Source: Candidatus Agathobaculum intestinipullorum (GTDB lineage: Bacteria; Bacillota; Clostridia; Oscillospirales; Butyricicoccaceae). From it: DNA of 43,660 bases. Each line of letters begins with the position of its first letter. The first letter of the stretch is position 1. Made by a program: the position numbers and the translations under genes. The notes under the pieces are model-generated. The model made no database searches. It saw only the letters and a list, made by a program, of their open reading frames with translations, and was not told the DNA's origin. Positions 13,309 through 21,719 of the stretch are shown piece by piece. The stretch spans positions 1-43,660 of the forward strand of contig DWZQ01000013.1 in NCBI GenBank assembly GCA_019117485.1. The letters are read 5' to 3'.

Positions 13309-14487
13309 ATGAAAAACCATGTGGTATGCCTGTCGACCACCAACTACCACCCGCTGCCCACCCGCAAGCAGAACGTCATGAGCCGCCTGCGGAACGCAGA
13401 GGTGCTGTACTTCGACCCGCCGGTGTCGCTGATTGCGCCGCTCAAGGATAAAAAAGCGTCGGCTTATATCAATAAGTACAAGCAGCCGGGCGAAAAGGTA
13501 GAGGGGCATGAGAATATCACGGTGTACGCACTGCCGCCCGTGCTGCCGTTTTTCAACAAGTTCCGCTGGGTCAACAAGATCAACCAGAAGCGGCAGGCGG
13601 CGTTTGTGCGCAAAAAGATGCGCGAGCATGGCTTTGGCGACGAGACCGTGCTGTGGTGCTACTCGCCGTCCTCGTGCGACATTGTAGAACATGTGCCGCA
13701 CCGCGCGCTGGTGTATGACTGTGTCGACCGACACTCGGCCTATAAGGGGCACATAAACCCGGCGGTCGTCGACCAGATGGAGCGCGATTTGGCCCAGCCC
13801 GCCGATCAGGTGTTTGCGACCGCGGTCGGGCTGGCAGAAACGCTCGAAAAGGTCAACCCCACGACCAAAATGATCCCGAACGGTGCGGCGTATGAGATCT
13901 TTTCGCGCGTGCAGAAGGAAAAGGGCAGCCTGCCCTGCCCGGACGATATGAAAAACCTCAAACATCCGGTGTTCGGCTTTGTCGGCATGTTGCAGGAGTG
14001 CATCGACTATGCGCTGATCGAAAAACTGGCGCAGGCGCGGCCGGATGCGACGGTTTTCCTCATCGGGCGCACGCTGCCCGGCGTCGACCTGACGCATTTG
14101 CAGAAGTACCCGAATATCGTGTTCCACGGTCTGGTGCCGCAGCCCGAGCTGCCCGCGTATCTGGCACAGATGGACGTGTGCCTGAACGTGTTCCGCGCGG
14201 GCGCGCTGAGTAAGGATGTGTCGCCGCTGAAATTCTACGAATACCTTGCCACCGGTAAGCCGGTCGTGTCGACGCGTGAGCCGTTGCAGGTGGAGGATTT
14301 CAAGGATGTGGTTTATATCGCGCACGACGCGGACGAATTCCTTTCGCTGTGCGACGCGGCAGCCGCGGAAAACGATGCGGACAAGGTGCAAAAGCGGCTG
14401 GACTACGGCGCGCAGTGTTCGTGGACCGAGCGCGTTCACCAGATGGAGGCTGTTTTATATGCAAAGGGCGTTCTGCACGAAAGCTGA
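13309..14487 (+). CDS. Glycosyltransferase, TuaH/GT-B type
   Basis: The protein has 392 residues and starts 5 bases after the CsaB fusion, with AAAAGGA upstream. The N-terminus (VVCLSTTNYHPLPTRKQNVM) matches the TuaH-like group of teichuronic acid and exopolysaccharide glycosyltransferases. A GT-B C-terminal half is visible in FGFVGMLQECIDYALI, a nucleotide-sugar region VFLIGRTLPGVDL, and the donor-binding KFYEYLATGKPVVSTREP. It probably adds a residue to the wall polymer handled by the preceding fusion protein and the divergent flippase. Donor and acceptor cannot be named from sequence. Confidence 0.8.
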   Translation: MKNHVVCLSTTNYHPLPTRKQNVMSRLRNAEVLYFDPPVSLIAPLKDKKASAYINKYKQPGEKVEGHENITVYALPPVLPFFNKFRWVNKINQKRQAAFVRKKMREHGFGDETVLWCYSPSSCDIVEHVPHRALVYDCVDRHSAYKGHINPAVVDQMERDLAQPADQVFATAVGLAETLEKVNPTTKMIPNGAAYEIFSRVQKEKGSLPCPDDMKNLKHPVFGFVGMLQECIDYALIEKLAQARPDATVFLIGRTLPGVDLTHLQKYPNIVFHGLVPQPELPAYLAQMDVCLNVFRAGALSKDVSPLKFYEYLATGKPVVSTREPLQVEDFKDVVYIAHDADEFLSLCDAAAAENDADKVQKRLDYGAQCSWTERVHQMEAVLYAKGVLHES

Positions 14488-14546
14488 GGCGGCAGGCGGT
14501 TTTCTTTGGGCATTTGCACAAAACGCGAAAAAGACAGGTAAAATGC

Positions 14547-14575
14547 TTGCATTGCGCGGGCAGATTGGATAGAAT
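14547..14575 (+). promoter_or_regulatory. Promoter of the purine operon leader
   Basis: TTGCAT (14547-14552) and TAGAAT (14570-14575) are spaced by 17 bases. It lies 60 bases past the preceding gene and gives a leader of about 200 bases before purE that contains a small ORF and a terminator-like hairpin. No PurR box or purine riboswitch core was recognised. Confidence 0.55.
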
Positions 14576-14618
14576 AATAGTGTATCTTCACCGATTGTTC
14601 GAGGAAAGAGGTGCGCGT

Positions 14619-14723
14619 ATGACTGGCAGTGTGTTTTTGAAGCAAACGGCGCAGCATACCCGCAGCCTTTTTGAAATGCCCGGGCACTCGTGCATGGTTT
14701 CGGGCATCGGTGCAGCCAATTGA
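14619..14723 (+). CDS. 34-residue leader ORF upstream of purE
   Basis: ATG 14619 is preceded by AGGAAAGAGGTG and the frame ends with TGA 14721-14723, just before a hairpin and purE. The peptide starts MTGSVFLKQTAQHTRSLFEM and ends PGHSCMVSGIGAAN; it is not hydrophobic and has no obvious family. Position between promoter and terminator suggests a leader peptide or a small independent gene. I cannot assign a function. Confidence 0.45.
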   Translation: MTGSVFLKQTAQHTRSLFEMPGHSCMVSGIGAAN

Positions 14724-14731
14724 CGAATATA

Positions 14732-14765
14732 GGACACGGGTATACCCGTGTCCTCATTTGTTTTT
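14732..14765 (+). terminator. Terminator or attenuator hairpin just upstream of purE
   Basis: A 9-bp perfect stem (14732-14740 with 14745-14753, GGACACGGG) with loop TATA is followed by TCAT and then TTTGTTTTT. The purE Shine-Dalgarno begins at the end of the T-tract. If it functions, it would cut most transcripts before purE, making it a candidate attenuator for the purine operon. Confidence 0.5.
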
Positions 14766-14780
14766 GAGGAGGAATTGCAG

Positions 14781-15272
14781 ATGAAAAAAGTGCTGGTCGT
14801 CATAGGTTCGGACAGCGACCTGAAAGTGATGGAAAAGTGCGTCGACCGCTTAAAATCCTTTGATATCCCGACCGAGGTGCGCATTTGCTCGGCACACCGC
14901 ACCCCGGCGGTGGCCGAACAGCTCGCGAAAAACGCCAAGGCGGATGGCTTTGGTGTTATCATCGCGGCGGCGGGCAAGGCGGCGCATCTGGGCGGCGTGC
15001 TCGCGGCGTACACAACGCTGCCGGTCATCGGCGTGCCGATGGGCACGAGTGTGATGGGCGGCATGGACAGCCTGCTCTCCATCGTGCAGATGCCCAAGGG
15101 CATTCCGGTGGCGACGGTTGCGATCGACGGCGCGGACAACGCGGCCATCCTTGCCGCGCAGATGATCGCCCTGTCGGACGACGCGCTTGCGGACAAGCTG
15201 GCCGCGTTCAAGGCGGGCATGGCGGACGAGGTTGTCGCCAAGGACGAGAAGGTGCGCGCGCAGTTTGCGTAA
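14781..15272 (+). CDS. purE: 5-(carboxyamino)imidazole ribonucleotide mutase / AIR carboxylase catalytic subunit PurE
   Basis: The protein has 163 residues, with GAGGAGG nine bases before ATG 14781. It catalyses the carboxylation-rearrangement step to CAIR in de novo purine synthesis. Seen directly: the N-terminal VVIGSDSDLKVM phosphate loop, CSAHRTP with the catalytic His, and MGGMDSLLSIVQMPKGIPVA. The usual AGGAAHLPG loop appears as AAAGKAAHLGG. No purK is in this cluster, so the carboxyamino donor step is either encoded elsewhere or bypassed. It is the first enzyme gene of the operon, separated from purC by about 350 bases of palindromes. Confidence 0.95.
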   Translation: MKKVLVVIGSDSDLKVMEKCVDRLKSFDIPTEVRICSAHRTPAVAEQLAKNAKADGFGVIIAAAGKAAHLGGVLAAYTTLPVIGVPMGTSVMGGMDSLLSIVQMPKGIPVATVAIDGADNAAILAAQMIALSDDALADKLAAFKAGMADEVVAKDEKVRAQFA

Positions 15273-15274
15273 AC

Positions 15275-15585
15275 TCGATAGAAAATACATTTTCTATCGA
15301 ATTTCGGACATGCCGCGCGTTGCGCGGACAAGTCCGGGGCTATGAAAAGTTCCGCGAAGCGAAACTTTTCTCCGCACTTGTATAAAAACCCACGCGCATG
15401 TCGCGGGTTTTTATGAACATTGCGGCGTGCCGCAATGTTCTGTTGGATGCGCGCTTCGCGCGTCAGATAAGACGTTTCTGGCGCGGCGCTTCCCCCTCGT
15501 TTGAAACCGTGGTTTCAAACGAAGTAAGAGGTAAAGGCGCGGCGCGCGGACCCATTGCCGCACGCCGGGTAAAACCCAAAACAAT
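15275..15585. repeat. Gene-free purE-purC gap filled with palindromes, copy 2 of the modular intergenic repeat
   Basis: No gene is seen. Successive hairpins are 15275-15286 with 15289-15300 (12 bp perfect), 15313-15318 with 15322-15327 inside an outer GGAC/GTCC pair, 15344-15351 with 15363-15370, 15382-15391 with 15405-15414 (loop ACGCGCATGTCGC), 15416-15426 with 15429-15439 (11 bp perfect), 15450-15454 with 15458-15462, and 15498-15508 with 15511-15521 (11 bp perfect, CGTTTGAAACC). The middle block matches the array near 6571-6657. The first hairpin may also help end the purE message. Confidence 0.75.
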
Positions 15586-15627
15586 TTGTTTGTTTTAAAT
15601 TACACATATAAATGGAGGAGTATGGAC

Positions 15628-16338
15628 ATGGAAAAGAAAGAACAGCTCTACGAAGGCAAGGCCAAGAAGGTTTTCGCAACAGACGACGCTAACCTCGTCA
15701 TCGTCGATTATAAGGACGACGCGACCGCGTTCAACGGCGAAAAGAAAGGCACGATTGCAGGCAAGGGCGTCATCAACAACGTCATGAGCAACCATATGTT
15801 CCAGCTGCTGGAGCAGCAGGGCGTGCCGACGCATTTCGTCGAGCAGCTTTCCGACCGCGAAACCGTGGTCAAGAAGGTGTCCATCGTACCGCTCGAGGTT
15901 ATCATCCGCAATATTTCGGCCGGTTCGTTCGCCAAGCGCTTCGGCGTGAAGGAGGGCATCGTGTTCGACGAACCGACCATCGAATTCTCCTACAAAAACG
16001 ACGATCTGGGCGACCCGCTCATGAACGCCTATCACGCGATCGCTTTGAAGCTTGCCACCCGTGAGGAGATCGAGCAGATCAAGGGCATGGCGTTTAAGGT
16101 AAACGAAGTGATGAAGCAGTATTTCGATACGCTGAACGTCACCCTTGTCGACTTCAAGCTGGAGTTCGGCAAGACCGCGGACGGCACGATCGTGCTGGCC
16201 GACGAGATCAGCCCGGACACCTGCCGCCTGTGGGACAAGACCACCGGCGAAAAGCTCGATAAGGATCGCTTCCGCCGCGATATGGGCGGCGTTGAGGAAG
16301 CCTACCAGGAAATTATGAAGCGCGTAATGGGCAAGTAA
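15628..16338 (+). CDS. purC: Phosphoribosylaminoimidazole-succinocarboxamide synthase (SAICAR synthetase)
   Basis: The protein has 236 residues. GGAGGAG lies eight bases before ATG 15628, which is preferred over ATG 15622. It joins CAIR and aspartate using ATP. The family hallmarks are present: [10 protein letters not shown] at the N-terminus, [28 protein letters not shown]-like [17 protein letters not shown], and LVDFKLEFG followed by [14 protein letters not shown]. The length is normal. The next gene, purF, starts 20 bases downstream. Confidence 0.97.
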   Translation: MEKKEQLYEGKAKKVFATDDANLVIVDYKDDATAFNGEKKGTIAGKGVINNVMSNHMFQLLEQQGVPTHFVEQLSDRETVVKKVSIVPLEVIIRNISAGSFAKRFGVKEGIVFDEPTIEFSYKNDDLGDPLMNAYHAIALKLATREEIEQIKGMAFKVNEVMKQYFDTLNVTLVDFKLEFGKTADGTIVLADEISPDTCRLWDKTTGEKLDKDRFRRDMGGVEEAYQEIMKRVMGK

Positions 16339-16358
16339 CCCGGAGATATAGCAAACCC

Positions 16359-17849
16359 ATGAAATATCGTATTCTCAAGCAAAGGAAAACCCCTTTTGAC
16401 AAGGTGCACGAGGAGTGCGGCGTGTTCGGCATCGCCGCGCCGCCGGGCAGGGACATCGCCGCCGCGCACGAAGCGTATGTAGCATTGTTCGCCTTGCAGC
16501 ATCGGGGACAGGAGGCCGCGGGCATCGCGGTCAACAACCGCGGCGTCATCCGCTGCCATAAGGACGTTGGTCTGGTCAGTCAGGTGTTCACGCAGGACGT
16601 GCTCGACAGTATGCCCGGCTCGATGGCGGTCGGCCATGTCCGCTATTCGACGACCGGCAAGCAGTCGCGCGAAAACGCGCAGCCGATTGCGATTACGCAT
16701 GTCAAGGGCAACCTTGCCGTTGCGCACAACGGCAATCTGGTCAACGCGGGCGCGCTGCGCCGCCGCATTGAGCTGGCGGGCGGCATCTTCCGCTCGTCGA
16801 ACGACACCGAGGTGCTGGTGTACACCATCGTGGGCGAACGCCTGAAATGCGGCAGCATCGAAGAGGCCGTCAAAAACGCCATGGGCGTGATCGAGGGCGC
16901 GTATTCGCTCGTCGTGATGAGCCCGCGCAAGCTGATTGCCGCGCGCGACCCGCACGGCTTCCGCCCGCTGTGCATCGGCCTGCTGGACGGGGCGTATATG
17001 TTCGCTTCCGAAACCTGCGCGCTCGACGCACTGGGCGCACAGTTCGTGCGCGACGTCGAGCCGGGCGAAATCTGCGTGGTCGAGGACGGCGAGCTGCGCT
17101 CGATGCACTGCGGCGTGCAGTGCAAAAGTTCGGCCTGCGTCTTTGAGTATATCTACTTTGCCCGCCCGGACTCGGTTATCGACGGCGCAAGCGTCGAGCT
17201 TGCCCGGCAGGAGGCCGGCAAGTACCTGTCGATCGAGCATCCGGTCGGCGCGGACGTGGTCATCGGCGTGCCGGACTCCGGCATCCCCGCCGCGATCGGC
17301 TACGCCAAGTTTTCCGGCATCCCCTACGGCGTGGGGCTGATCAAAAACCGTTATATCGCGCGCACCTTCATCCAGCCGGGGCAGGATAAGCGCGAGCGTT
17401 CGGTGCGCTTAAAGCTCAACGCCCTGCGCACCGCGGTCGAGGGCAAGCGCGTCATCATGGTCGACGACTCAATCGTGCGCGGCACGACCTGTGCGCGGCT
17501 GGTAAAGCTGCTGCGCGACGCGGGCGCGGCCGAGGTGCATATGCGCATTTCCGCGCCGCCGTTCCGGCACCCCTGCTTTTTCGGTACGGATATCCCGGAG
17601 CGCAGCCAGCTTTTGGCGCACGGCCGCACGGTTGAGGAAATGCGCCAGATCATCGGCGTGGACAGCCTCGGCTTCCTGTCGCTGGAAGCGGCGCGCAAGA
17701 TCGCCGTCGGCTGCCGTCTGGGCTTTTGCGACGCCTGCTTTTCGGGCGAGTACCCGATCCCGGTGCCCGAACAGGCGGAAAAGAATATGTTTGAAAACGA
17801 AATCCCGCTCGACGACGGAAAGGCCGCCGGGCAGCAAGACAAGGAGTAA
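16359..17849 (+). CDS. purF: Amidophosphoribosyltransferase (glutamine PRPP amidotransferase)
   Basis: The protein has 496 residues and performs the first committed step of purine synthesis. A propeptide of about 20 residues precedes CGVFGI, whose cysteine becomes the N-terminal nucleophile of the Ntn glutaminase after processing. Further glutaminase signatures are FALQHRGQEAAG, GHVRYSTTG and AHNGNLVN. The PRPP loop [13 protein letters not shown] is complete, and the C-terminus carries LGFCDACFSGEYPIP. The start ATG 16359 has only a modest CCGGAGA upstream. It is followed after three bases by a paralogue that lacks the catalytic cysteine. Confidence 0.97.
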   Translation: MKYRILKQRKTPFDKVHEECGVFGIAAPPGRDIAAAHEAYVALFALQHRGQEAAGIAVNNRGVIRCHKDVGLVSQVFTQDVLDSMPGSMAVGHVRYSTTGKQSRENAQPIAITHVKGNLAVAHNGNLVNAGALRRRIELAGGIFRSSNDTEVLVYTIVGERLKCGSIEEAVKNAMGVIEGAYSLVVMSPRKLIAARDPHGFRPLCIGLLDGAYMFASETCALDALGAQFVRDVEPGEICVVEDGELRSMHCGVQCKSSACVFEYIYFARPDSVIDGASVELARQEAGKYLSIEHPVGADVVIGVPDSGIPAAIGYAKFSGIPYGVGLIKNRYIARTFIQPGQDKRERSVRLKLNALRTAVEGKRVIMVDDSIVRGTTCARLVKLLRDAGAAEVHMRISAPPFRHPCFFGTDIPERSQLLAHGRTVEEMRQIIGVDSLGFLSLEAARKIAVGCRLGFCDACFSGEYPIPVPEQAEKNMFENEIPLDDGKAAGQQDKE

Positions 17850-17852
17850 CAA

Positions 17853-19274
17853 ATGGGAGGATTTTTCGGCGTAGTCTCCAAGGAGGACTGCGTGCTGGAT
17901 ATTTTCTTCGGCGTAGACTACCATTCGCATCTGGGCACCCGCCGCGGCGGTATGATCCTGTACGACAAGGAACGCGGCTTCCAGCGCCAGATCCACAGCA
18001 TTGAAAACACCCCGTTCCGCACCAAGTTTGAGAAGGATTTGGCGGATTTTTCCGGTTGCAGCGGCATCGGCTGCATCAGCGATACCGACCCGCAGCCACT
18101 GCTTGTGCGCTCGCACCTTGGGCTTTACGCGCTGACCACGGTCGGCATCATCAACAACGCGGAAAAGCTGGTTTCCGAGTATTTTTCCGACCACGGCCAT
18201 CAGTTCATGGCGATGAGCTCGGGCAAGGTAAACTCGACCGAGTTGGCTGCGGCGCTCATCAACCAGAAGGACGATCTCATTTCGGGCATCCTGCATGCGC
18301 AGGAGGTGATCGACGGCTCGCTGACGCTGCTTGTGCTCACCCCGGACGGCATCATCGCCGCGCGCGACCGCGTTGGCCGTCTGCCGGTGCTGATCGGCCA
18401 GAATGAGGACGGCTGCTGCATTTCGTTCGAGTCCTTTGCCTACCACAAGCTGGGTTACGAGGACGCTTACGAGCTTGGGCCCCGTGAGATCGTCAAGGTG
18501 ACGGCGGACGGCTTTGAAACGCTCTCGCCCGCGGGCAAGGAGATGAAAATCTGCTCGTTCCTGTGGACGTATTACGGCTACCCCAACTCCAATTACGAGG
18601 GCGTCAACGTCGAGGTCATGCGCTACCGCAACGGCGCGATCATGGCGCGCGACGACAAAAAACGCGGTCTTGCCGCGGACGTTGACTTTATCGCAGGCGT
18701 GCCGGACTCGGGCGTGCCGCACGCCATCGGCTACGCCAACGAGTGCGGCAAACCGTTTGCCCGCCCGTTCGTCAAGTATACGCCGACGTGGCCGCGCTCG
18801 TTCATGCCGGCAAACCAGAAGGTGCGCAATCAGGTCGCCAAGATGAAGCAGATCCCGGTGCCCGAGCTGATCGAGGGCAAAAAGCTGCTGTTTGTGGACG
18901 ATTCGATCGTGCGCGGCACGCAGCTACGCGAGACGGTTGAGTTCCTGTATGAGTCGGGCGCGAAGGAAGTGCACATGCGCTCGGCCTGCCCGCCGATCAT
19001 GTACGGCTGCAAATACCTGAACTTCTCCTCCTCCAATTCGGAGATGGAGCTGCTCGCCCGCCGCATCGTGCAGGAATTGGAGGGCGAGGAAGGCCAGAAG
19101 CATCTGGAGGAATACGCGGACGCGAACACCGAACGCGGCCAGTGCATGCTGAAAACCATCTGCGAGAAGTTTGGCTTCAGCTCGCTGGGCTACCAGTCGC
19201 TCGAGGGCCTTTTGGAAGCCATCGGGCTGGACCGCGACAAGGTCTGCACCTATTGCTGGAACGGCAAGGAATAA
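17853..19274 (+). CDS. PurF paralogue lacking the catalytic cysteine
   Basis: The protein has 473 residues, with AAGGAG before ATG 17853. It aligns along its length with amidophosphoribosyltransferase but begins MGGFFGVVS, so glycine takes the place of the Cys1 nucleophile and there is no propeptide. The RGGM and TRRGG region of the glutaminase fold is retained. The phosphoribosyltransferase domain keeps [17 protein letters not shown] and the intact PRPP loop [13 protein letters not shown], and the C-terminal CTYCWNGKE echoes the CDACF motif of PurF. It cannot use glutamine by the usual mechanism. It may bind PRPP or nucleotides as a regulatory partner of the adjacent PurF, or use ammonia. 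Homology is firm and the role is open. Confidence 0.9.
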   Translation: MGGFFGVVSKEDCVLDIFFGVDYHSHLGTRRGGMILYDKERGFQRQIHSIENTPFRTKFEKDLADFSGCSGIGCISDTDPQPLLVRSHLGLYALTTVGIINNAEKLVSEYFSDHGHQFMAMSSGKVNSTELAAALINQKDDLISGILHAQEVIDGSLTLLVLTPDGIIAARDRVGRLPVLIGQNEDGCCISFESFAYHKLGYEDAYELGPREIVKVTADGFETLSPAGKEMKICSFLWTYYGYPNSNYEGVNVEVMRYRNGAIMARDDKKRGLAADVDFIAGVPDSGVPHAIGYANECGKPFARPFVKYTPTWPRSFMPANQKVRNQVAKMKQIPVPELIEGKKLLFVDDSIVRGTQLRETVEFLYESGAKEVHMRSACPPIMYGCKYLNFSSSNSEMELLARRIVQELEGEEGQKHLEEYADANTERGQCMLKTICEKFGFSSLGYQSLEGLLEAIGLDRDKVCTYCWNGKE

Positions 19275-19309
19275 ACCGTTCCCCCACAATACAACGAAGG
19301 AGAATCATT

Positions 19310-20347
19310 ATGAGTGAAAGCCGTTCTGAAAGCTATAAGGCGGCCGGCGTAGACGTAACCGCCGGTTACGAGGCAGTCAAGCTGATGAAGCCGATGGTCG
19401 AGTCGACGTTCACAAAGGGCGTTATGGGTACGCTCGGCGGCTTCGGCGGCCTGTTCCGCCCGGATTTCAAGGGCATGGCCGACCCCATTCTGGTGTCCGG
19501 CACGGATGGCGTGGGCACCAAGCTCAAGCTGGCCTTCCTGATGGATAAGCACGACACGGTCGGTATCGACTGCGTGGCCATGTGCGTCAACGACATCGCC
19601 TGCTGCGGCGCGCAGCCGCTGTTCTTCCTCGATTACATTGCGGTCGGCAAGAACCATCCGGCCAAGATCGCGCAGATGGTTTCCGGCATCGCGGAGGGCT
19701 GCCGGCAGGCGGGCTGTGCGCTCATCGGCGGCGAGACCGCCGAAATGCCCGGCTTCTACCCGGAGGATGAGTACGATATGGCGGGCTTTTCGGTCGGCAT
19801 GGTCGACCGGGAGAAGATGATCGACGGCTCGCACATCCGTCCGGGCGACGCGCTGATTGGCGTGGCGTCCTCGGGCGTACACTCCAACGGCTATTCGCTC
19901 GTGCGCAAGACGCTGGGCATCAACGAAAAGGCAGTGCGCCGCTACATCGACGAATTCGGCAAGACGCTCGGCGAGGAGCTGCTGACCCCGACCAAGATCT
20001 ACGTCAAAGCTATCCAAGCGCTGATGGGCAAGGTAGAGGTCAAGGGCATCAGCCATATCACGGGCGGCGGCTTCTATGAGAACGTGCCGCGCATGCTGCC
20101 CGACGGTATCTGCGCCAAGATCGAGAAAAAGGCGATGCCGGTACCGCCGGTGTTCGACCTGATTGCCAAAACCGGCAAAATCCCGGAGCGCGATATGTAC
20201 AACACGTTCAACATGGGCGCGGGTCTGGTGCTGGCCGTCGCTGCTGAGGATGCATCCCGCGCGGTGGCCGCGATTTCTGCCGCAGGCGAGCAGGCTTACG
20301 TCATCGGTGAGTGCGTTGCCGGTGAAAAGGGCGTCGTGCTCGAATAA
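19310..20347 (+). CDS. purM: Phosphoribosylformylglycinamidine cyclo-ligase (AIR synthetase)
   Basis: The protein has 345 residues, with GAAGGAG before ATG 19310. It closes the imidazole ring to give AIR with ATP. Typical segments are [15 protein letters not shown] at the N-terminus, [15 protein letters not shown] (ATP/substrate loop), [32 protein letters not shown] and [16 protein letters not shown]. The length and all core motifs are normal for the PurM/ThiL fold. It lies 35 bases after the PurF paralogue and 12 bases before purN. Confidence 0.97.
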   Translation: MSESRSESYKAAGVDVTAGYEAVKLMKPMVESTFTKGVMGTLGGFGGLFRPDFKGMADPILVSGTDGVGTKLKLAFLMDKHDTVGIDCVAMCVNDIACCGAQPLFFLDYIAVGKNHPAKIAQMVSGIAEGCRQAGCALIGGETAEMPGFYPEDEYDMAGFSVGMVDREKMIDGSHIRPGDALIGVASSGVHSNGYSLVRKTLGINEKAVRRYIDEFGKTLGEELLTPTKIYVKAIQALMGKVEVKGISHITGGGFYENVPRMLPDGICAKIEKKAMPVPPVFDLIAKTGKIPERDMYNTFNMGAGLVLAVAAEDASRAVAAISAAGEQAYVIGECVAGEKGVVLE

Positions 20348-20359
20348 GGGAGAAGCGGG

Positions 20360-20983
20360 ATGAAAAACATCGCAGTTTTGGTTTCGGGCGGCGGCACCAA
20401 TTTACAGGCGCTGATCGACGCGCAGGCCGCGGGCAAGATCGAAAACGGCCGTATCCGGCTGGTCGTGTCGTCCAACCCGGAGGCGTTCGCGCTTGAGCGG
20501 GCGGCAAAGGCGGATATCCCGTCGGCGGTGCTGCGCCGCCGCGACTTTGCGGACGCAGACGGCTACGGCGCGGCGCTGACCGCCATTCTGGAGGAGTACG
20601 GCGTCGATCTGGTCGTGCTGGCGGGTTTTATGACCGTGCTGCCGGACAGCTTCTGCCGCCGGTACGAAAACCGCATCATCAATGTGCACCCGTCGCTGAT
20701 CCCGTCGTTCTGCGGGGCGGGGTACTACGGCCTGCGCGTACATGAGGCCGCCCTCGCCAAAGGGGTGAAGGTGACCGGCGCAACCGTGCATTTTGTCTCC
20801 GAAGTGGTGGACGGCGGCGCGATCATCGCGCAGAAAGCCGTCGGGGTGGAGGATGGCGACACCCCTGAAACCTTGCAGAAGCGCGTAATGGAGCAGGCCG
20901 AGTGGATTCTGCTGCCGCAGGCCGTCAGCGATTTTTGCGCGGGGCGCTTGCAGGTGAAGGGCGCATGGGTCGCCAGAAAGTAA
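20360..20983 (+). CDS. purN: Phosphoribosylglycinamide formyltransferase
   Basis: The protein has 207 residues, with AAGGGAGAAG before ATG 20360. It transfers the formyl group of 10-formyltetrahydrofolate to GAR. The motifs present are VLVSGGGTNLQAL (phosphate-binding loop), LAGFMTVLP, IINVHPSLIPSFCG with the catalytic Asn and His, and the VSEVVDGGAIIAQ region with the conserved Asp. The length is normal. It is followed after 13 bases by the IMP cyclohydrolase gene. Confidence 0.97.
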   Translation: MKNIAVLVSGGGTNLQALIDAQAAGKIENGRIRLVVSSNPEAFALERAAKADIPSAVLRRRDFADADGYGAALTAILEEYGVDLVVLAGFMTVLPDSFCRRYENRIINVHPSLIPSFCGAGYYGLRVHEAALAKGVKVTGATVHFVSEVVDGGAIIAQKAVGVEDGDTPETLQKRVMEQAEWILLPQAVSDFCAGRLQVKGAWVARK

Positions 20984-20996
20984 GGAGGAAAGCAGT

Positions 20997-21719
20997 ATGA
21001 GCAAGAATGTGTTCAATATCAGCTATGAGTTGCTGAGCAATGCCTATCCCGGCCGCGGCATCATCTTCGGCCGCACACTGGACAATAAGTATAACGTGGT
21101 CGCCTATTTCATCATGGGCCGCTCGGAGAACAGCCGCAACCGCATCTTTGTGGAGACGGAGGACGGCATCCGCACCGAGGCGTTCGACCCGTCCAAGATG
21201 ACCGACCCCTCGCTCATCATCTATCATCCGGTGCGCCAGTGCGGCGGCAAGCTGGTCGTCACCAACGGCGACCAGACCGACACGATCTGCGAGTACCTCA
21301 AGGACGGCAAGAGCTATATCGACGCGCTGCGCACCCGTCAGTTTGAGCCTGACCCGCCGAACTACACCTCGCGCATTTCGGGCGTGATCAACGAGGACGG
21401 CTCGTACAGCCTGTCCATCCTCAAGAACTTCACCTCCGACCGCACGGCGAATAAGCGCTTTTTCTATGAGTACGACAAGCCGGTGCCCGGTCTCGGCCAC
21501 TTTATCCACACCTACCAGTGCGACGGCGACCCGCTGCCGCCGTTCCGTGGCGAGCCGAAGTGCATCCGCATTGAAAAGCCGATCAAGCAGTTCACAGAGA
21601 TGCTGTGGACGAGCATGAACGAGCAGAACAAGGTTGCACTGTTTGTGCGTTATATCGACCTCGAAACCGGCGCATACTGGCAGGAGATCCGCAACAAGAA
21701 TGAGGAGGGCAAGGCATGA
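20997..21719 (+). CDS. purO: IMP cyclohydrolase, PurO-type (stand-alone)
   Basis: The protein has 240 residues, with AAGGAGG before ATG 20997. It resembles the IMP_cyclohyd (PurO) family first known from archaea, which closes FAICAR to IMP: YPGRGIIFGRTLDN near the start, VAYFIMGRSENSRNRIF, IIYHPVRQ, VVTNGDQTD and PNYTSRISGV. Bacteria usually have this activity in the N-terminal MGS-like domain of bifunctional PurH. Here it is replaced by this unrelated protein, and the next gene, overlapping by ATGA, supplies only the transformylase. The gene pair therefore does the work of purH. Confidence 0.9.
   Translation: MSKNVFNISYELLSNAYPGRGIIFGRTLDNKYNVVAYFIMGRSENSRNRIFVETEDGIRTEAFDPSKMTDPSLIIYHPVRQCGGKLVVTNGDQTDTICEYLKDGKSYIDALRTRQFEPDPPNYTSRISGVINEDGSYSLSILKNFTSDRTANKRFFYEYDKPVPGLGHFIHTYQCDGDPLPPFRGEPKCIRIEKPIKQFTEMLWTSMNEQNKVALFVRYIDLETGAYWQEIRNKNEEGKA

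Noticed and set aside
11885-14439. Long minus-strand frames opposite the glycosyltransferase genes
   Set aside because: Antisense shadows of high-GC coding DNA; the plus strand has family motifs and ribosome binding sites.
14576-14780. Purine (guanine/adenine) or PRPP riboswitch before purE
   Set aside because: The conserved riboswitch core could not be found; only a small ORF and a simple hairpin are visible.
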